NCBI GenBank assembly: GCA_016618085.1
Contig: JABLTG010000299.1
Coordinates: 1-11,901, forward strand
Length of the DNA: 11,901 nucleotides
DNA from: Neovahlkampfia damariscottae
Taxonomy: Eukaryota; Heterolobosea; Selenaionea; Neovahlkampfiida; Neovahlkampfiidae
Reading direction: 5' to 3'
Shown: in pieces, positions 8,284-11,901 of the stretch
How positions within the stretch are numbered: position 1 is the stretch's first letter
Layout of the letters: each line of letters begins with the position of its first letter
Notes under the pieces: generated by a model
The model's input: the letters and a program-made list of their open reading frames with translations, nothing else
Databases searched by the model: none
Told to the model about the DNA's origin: nothing
Made by a program: the position numbers and the translations under genes

Positions 8284-9284
8284 TTACTTTTTCTTTTTAG
8301 ATTGTGATTCTTCAGAATGAGATGTATTTTTTCTTTTTTTTGGAAAATCTTCAATAATTTCAATATCTGAATCAACAGCTGAAATCACAAGAAAAGCTGC
8401 TTCATATTCATAGGTATCAGTAGGTCCATAATTTCCTTGAAAAGATTCATGATCATGATATGTTTCATTCTCACGAATTTCTTCTTCATCACTCTCTGTA
8501 ATAAAAGCATTAACACATGATTCAAGTTCTTCTTCATTGTAATTACCATCCTCTATCATTGTTCTTTTACTAAAAAGTTGTAAAGAAGGATCATATCCAG
8601 GAAGTGATTCAACTAAATGATACATTAGCAAATCTTTTCCTTTTAAATTTTCAGGAGCAAGAGTTGAAGATGAATATTTATGATGTAAAATGAATCCTAT
8701 ATCTTTTCCTTTTGATTCTTGAAATGCTTTTTCCACTAAATTGCATCCTTTTGCAAGTGTTTCATCATCAATGATTACAGGTTTTTTCCCTTGAAAAAGT
8801 AAGTGAAAAGTCAATGCAACTCTGAATCCTGATTCGAGTGGTAGAATTTCATGATCACAATCAGTAAAAAAAGCAAGCCATTTTACAGAATTGAATGGAT
8901 TATCACCTTTTTCTAATGAAAATTGAAAACATTCTTTAGATTCAACCTTTATAAAAACATGGTAATTCAACAACAATGTTCCAAAATGATTTTTTGATCT
9001 TAATGTATCTTTGTGCTTCTTAAAGTGACTTCCCTTTTCATAAATTAATAATTTATAAAATTCAGCTGTAATTGACTTTGAAGCAGGTGCTAAAACATCT
9101 TTAATTGTTTTTAAAGTTTCATCAAGGTTAAATTCTAATTTGATATTTTTTGAATCTATTTCATATGTATCCCTGACATTTAAATCAATTAATGTATCTT
9201 TGTTTAAACCATATGGTGATTTTTTGGCTTTCTCCAGAAATCCATGTTTTAACTGAGTTGGAAAAACTCTTTAACTGAATGCAT
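8284..9284 (-). CDS. Fe(II)/2-oxoglutarate-dependent oxygenase, shortened (prolyl 4-hydroxylase-like fold)
   Basis: Member of the group of 2OG-Fe(II) oxygenases common as large proteins in fungi and amoebae; the substrate is unknown. The frame is open from 9270 to the stop at 8284. Conserved blocks are KKSPYGLNKDTLID, EFYKLLIYEKGSHFKKHKDT with the iron-binding HKD at 9015-9007, HFGTLLL, WLAFFTDCDHEILPL with the distal iron His, and SGFRVALTFHL with the Arg expected to hold 2-oxoglutarate. The C-terminus is acidic and then Lys-rich (KKRK, KKKK), possibly a nuclear signal. There are two oddities. The usual LPS-x-F-x-GG-x-L segment after GTLLL is missing, and there is no in-frame ATG near the 5' end. 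The model given uses ATG 9284, a 23-nt intron 9275-9253, and exon 9252-8284 (325 residues). It may be a decaying fragment of a larger gene. Confidence 0.65.
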
Positions 9285-9286
9285 TT

Positions 9287-9297
9287 TGATTGGTCAC
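9287..9297 (-). promoter_or_regulatory. GTGACCAATCA element at the divergent promoter
   Basis: On the minus strand GTGACCAATCA sits two bases before the oxygenase ATG at 9284. It also lies about 100 bases upstream of the plus-strand copy B start at 9395, so the 110-base spacer 9285-9394 is a short divergent promoter with a CCAAT motif at each end. Confidence 0.45.
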
Positions 9298-9378
9298 TTT
9301 TGGATCTAACAAAAATAATTAAAAGATATTTCACTCAGTGAATAATTATTTGAATTTAAAAAAATGAGTAATTTTGAT

Positions 9379-9387
9379 CCAATCAAA
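9379..9387 (+). promoter_or_regulatory. CCAATCAAA box just before copy B start
   Basis: CCAATCAAA ends seven bases before the ATG at 9395, the same string as at 208-216. An in-frame ATG at 9374 lies upstream of the motif; by analogy with the other starts, and with gene A's N-terminus, 9395 is the better start. Confidence 0.4.
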
Positions 9388-10174
9388 TTTCTGCATGTCA
9401 AAACCAACCATCAACGGAGAAGTATTGGAAGAGTACAAACTGTTACTTGAAAGCTATTCTAATGACAGAAAAGACACAATTTTTCAAATTATCATTGACA
9501 AGGATATACCTGATGATTATCTCATGGAATTGGTTTTTGAAAGAGTTCAAGGTGTTGAATACTTCATTCCAAATAACTTCAAAATTCATAACCACAATTT
9601 TAAAAGAGTTGTCCAAGAATTATTTGTCAACGACAACCATTTATTAGTGATATAGTAGCAAACCATTTACAAAGAGATCCATCAAAGTTTTATATCTTCA
9701 GAGAAGTGTTAGAAGAATTAGATACTTTTTCTCCAAAGGCAATGGTTTCATTTTGTAAAAATGTTTTAAACAAAAAACAAAATATGTTTGACAAAAAATC
9801 AGTGGATTTTTTGAAATTTTTTGTGAATTATTTATTATCGTTTTATAATGAAAATTACGTCAAATCTGATAAAATTAACAACAAAGATGTGAATGAATTA
9901 TTTATATCAGTTCAAGATGCATTTTCATTCTTTTGGATATTGATATTGCCAAAACTCTCTATAAAGAAGTTTCAAAAAAATTTCTCAAGAACTTTCCAAT
10001 GAATGATGCTATCAGAGAATTTTATAAAAATTCAATGTATTTGATTACTGAAAAAGAAGAATTGAAATGTGTTTTTCAAAAAATTACTAAAAATTTAATA
10101 CAAAATGGTTCCAATGACTTTGATATCATTCTTCAATTTTCACAAACACACTTGGTGAATGATGAACTATTAGA

Positions 10175-10205
10175 GTACCAAAAGGTGATATTTTAATCAA
10201 TTTAG
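10175..10205 (+). other. Relic micro-intron 1 of copy B (31 nt)
   Basis: GTACCAAAAG...CAATTTAG. Using this 5' site restores GA|G-TTA-TTA, the same codon and phase as gene A intron 1; the nearer GTGATA at 10185 would not keep frame. TTTTAAT lies eight bases before the end. Confidence 0.7.
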
Positions 10206-10446
10206 GTTATTATCGTATTTAATTGAAAGACACTCAAAAATGAAATCAAAATCAATCGAAAGTATTTTTGAATTTTTAAAAAAAATGGAATCAAAAAAAT
10301 GTCATCAAATTGTTCTTCCAATTATTAAAGAAAAAATAAATCGATTGGATGATTTAGAGTTGAAACATTCTATTGAAATAATGGAACAATTTGAATTATA
10401 TCATGAAGATATTTACACATTATTGATGAATATAATGAAAAACCAG

Positions 10447-10473
10447 GTTAGTTTGTTTATTTTAACTTTAAAG
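10447..10473 (+). other. Micro-intron 2 of copy B (27 nt, no in-frame stop)
   Basis: GTTAGTTTG...ACTTTAAAG sits at the same place as gene A intron 2 (after NQ versus DD). It is a multiple of three without a stop, so the frame reads through it as VSLFILTLK. Only comparison with gene A reveals it as an intron. Confidence 0.7.
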
Positions 10474-11283
10474 GAAATGAACAATACCAATTTAGATAAA
10501 TTCTTATTATTAGTTTCAGGGATATCGCATTTCTTTCCATTGATGATGAAAAAAAGAAATATTCAAGAATCAACATTTTTTTACAATGCCATAATCAATG
10601 TAATTCATGATAATATCCAAGAATTTAAAGAATTAATTACATTGATAAGTAGTTTGGAAAAGTTTCTTCAAATTATGAATGAAGAGAAGTTCAAATTGGA
10701 TATAGACCTCCCTGCTTTATGTGAAATTTTAAGCAATGACTTAATTTGGTTTCCAAGTATTTTTATTCAAATTTTTCATTCCAATAATAAGATTGATGTT
10801 ACTGATTTAAGAGTTAGAAACTTTGTGGAATCAATAATACAGAACTGTGAATGGAAATCCAAAATACTTGGAAATTCTTCTTCCAATCCTCCGTCAAATG
10901 AAATATGAAATGAGAGAATGGTTACAAAGATTGATTTCATTTTTGATTTTATTTTTGAAAAAATTTTCAATTGATAACGTTTCAAATATCAAAGGTGTAT
11001 ATGTATTGATGTCAATACTCGTTTCTTTTCAAATTTTCTCAAAAGATATTGAAAAATTTATTGTTGGAACTGATTTTTTACAGATGATACTTTTGGTTGC
11101 TTCGGACTACAAAAATGTTGTCATTAAGAATATTTCATTTTTGATTCTATTTGAATTATGCAATTACAAATCAAACAATTTAGAAAAATATTTGTCAGCA
11201 ATATATAATTTAAAAGAAGATAATGAAAATTCTTCATTTGGAAAGTTTGATTTAACTTCAACAACAGAATCTATTGAGAGAAT

Positions 11284-11318
11284 GTAAGTGTTATTATGTT
11301 GATTTATTTCTATAAAAG
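11284..11318 (+). other. Relic micro-intron 3 of copy B (35 nt)
   Basis: GTAAGTGTT...TATAAAAG follows AGA-AT exactly as gene A intron 3 does, and its first seven bases (GTAAGTG) nearly match GTAAGTC in gene A. Confidence 0.75.
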
Positions 11319-11772
11319 GACATTTGATAGTTTAGTATTTCAAATTTGAATCTTTACAAGTATATTCTGAAGAGAATTTGAATAGAATTGTTAATTTTAT
11401 GATTTCAAATTCTGTAACAGTTATTTCCAAGTATTATGTTCCTTTGTTGGGGATTTCTGGGTACACAAAAACTAATTTTGATTTGGTGGATCGCAAATTT
11501 AAGAAAATTGGAAAAATTATGAGAGATTGTATTTTGAATTCAATTACATCTGAAACTAAGTTTACTGAGATGAATTTTATTTATGACGCATTTTCTGATT
11601 TAGTTTTGAACAATTTGGCATTTTCAAACCGAAAATTGTTCCTTCCAAAGATATTTCAAAATTGACTCAAAAATTGCAAGTTTTTTTGTTATTAAACGGC
11701 CAATGAATTGATGGTTATTGTGATAAAAGTGGCCAATTAGATTTAATTTTGCCAGTTATTTTTAGAATTTTT

Positions 11773-11817
11773 ACTTGAAGTTGTTCAAGTTGAACAAAAA
11801 AGACCTTTTGTTCAACT
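11773..11817 (+). other. Two overlapping hairpins downstream of copy B
   Basis: ACTTGAA-GTTG-TTCAAGT (11773-11790) is a 7-bp stem. AGTTGAACAAAA-AAGACC-TTTTGTTCAACT (11788-11817) is a perfect 12-bp stem with a 6-base loop. They share three bases, so the two stems compete at their junction. They may form a 3' processing or transcription-end structure, or be a small inverted-repeat remnant; function unknown. The rest of the spacer 11707-11850 shows only a TGGCCAATTA box at 11730. Confidence 0.6.
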
Positions 11818-11850
11818 AGAAAATACTGAAAAAGATCTCAAGTATTTAAA

Positions 11851-11901
11851 ATGTCCAAACAGCTCAAATTGGATTCATTTTGGAAAGAAAAAAATGTTAC
11901 T
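11851..11901 (+). CDS. Possible start of another gene, cut by the window edge
   Basis: An ATG preceded by ATTTAAA opens 17 codons (MSKQLKLDSFWKEKNVT) without a stop up to the last base. The composition is protein-like and the A-rich leader resembles that of other starts here, but there is no GACCAAT box immediately upstream and the fragment is too short to identify. Confidence 0.3.
   Translation, partial: MSKQLKLDSFWKEKNVT

Larger units (their letters stand above)
9395..11706 (+). pseudogene. Helical-repeat protein copy B, frame-disrupted paralogue of gene A
   Basis: It aligns end to end with gene A (for example FHSNNKID against HFNNKID, LVDRKF against MVDSRF, DAFSDLVLNN identical) and keeps all three intron positions (10175-10205, 10447-10473, 11284-11318). 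The reading frame breaks at about 9645, 9930, 10850, 11344 and 11650. At each point homology to gene A carries straight on in another frame, and I found no GT...AG intron that repairs it. The break near 11650 leads to a TGA at 11663; the frame matching gene A continues as LTQKLQVFLLL and stops at 11704-11706, dropping about twenty C-terminal residues of gene A. Retained introns argue for DNA duplication, not a retrocopy. The segments between breaks still look coding, so decay is recent, or some breaks are assembly errors. The intact copy is 1.3 kb upstream on the same strand. Confidence 0.8.

Noticed and set aside
10185-10205. A 21-nt intron GTGATA...TTTAG in copy B
   Set aside because: It leaves the next exon in the wrong frame with an immediate stop. 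The 31-nt version from 10175 restores both the frame and the gene A codon phase.
9395-11706. Programmed ribosomal frameshifting in copy B
   Set aside because: Breaks go in both directions and occur at five places. No slippery heptamer of the X XXY YYZ form is seen at the one checked in detail (about 9645). Mutational decay is simpler.
9395-11706. Copy B as a processed retrocopy of gene A
   Set aside because: All three introns remain at the same codons and phases, so it was duplicated as DNA.
11715-11835. Minus-strand open frame of about 35 codons possibly being a last exon
   Set aside because: It coincides with the inverted repeats, which create a repetitive VEQ/VQLEQ peptide, and no conserved motif is visible.
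1-11901. CRISPR array, transposon ends, viral genes, rRNA or additional tRNAs
   Set aside because: No regularly spaced repeats, terminal repeats with target duplications, transposase or capsid-like proteins, or further cloverleaf sequences were seen on either strand.

Overview
The window looks like nuclear DNA from a small-genomed, very AT-rich, intron-bearing protist. The evidence is a eukaryotic-type tRNA-Lys, multi-exon genes with GT...AG introns of only 27-41 nt, A/T-biased codons, Lys/Asn/Ile-rich proteins, short intergenic gaps, TAA stop codons, and an SH3-RhoGEF gene of the kind abundant in amoeboid lineages. I cannot assign a lineage; Amoebozoa, Heterolobosea and Anaeramoebae are all possible. 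TAA, TAG and TGA all behave as stops.

Layout, left to right. A possible 5' exon of a minus-strand gene runs off the left edge (42-119). A four-exon plus-strand gene follows (303-3491), encoding one SH3-DH-PH-coiled-coil protein, a Rho-family guanine nucleotide exchange factor. It converges with a minus-strand flavin-dependent monooxygenase (3510-4713) whose 28-nt intron splits the FAD-binding glycine motif; only 18 bp separate the two stop codons. Then come a minus-strand tRNA-Lys(UUU) (4870-4941) and a small RidA-family gene whose best start gives a secretory signal peptide (5079-5459).

The right half is built around two same-strand paralogues of an unrecognised helical-repeat (HEAT/ARM-like) protein. 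The first (5608-8061) is intact, with four exons and 785 codons before the stop. The second (9395-11706) keeps the same three intron positions but carries five frame breaks and a shortened 3' end, so it appears to be a pseudogene made by DNA-level duplication. Between them, on the minus strand, lies a shortened Fe(II)/2-oxoglutarate oxygenase gene (8284-9284). The last 51 bases may open another plus-strand gene.

The genes do not form a pathway: they are independent units on both strands. What links them is a shared promoter-proximal element, (T)GACCAATCA or its TCCAATCAAA variant, close to nearly every start codon, and a shared micro-intron architecture. No gene-free stretch exceeds 300 bases. 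I see no CRISPR array, intact transposon, rRNA or prophage. I found no clear multi-gene system; the most notable items are the micro-introns, the CCAAT-type start-proximal motif, the predicted secreted RidA, and the intact/decayed paralogue pair.
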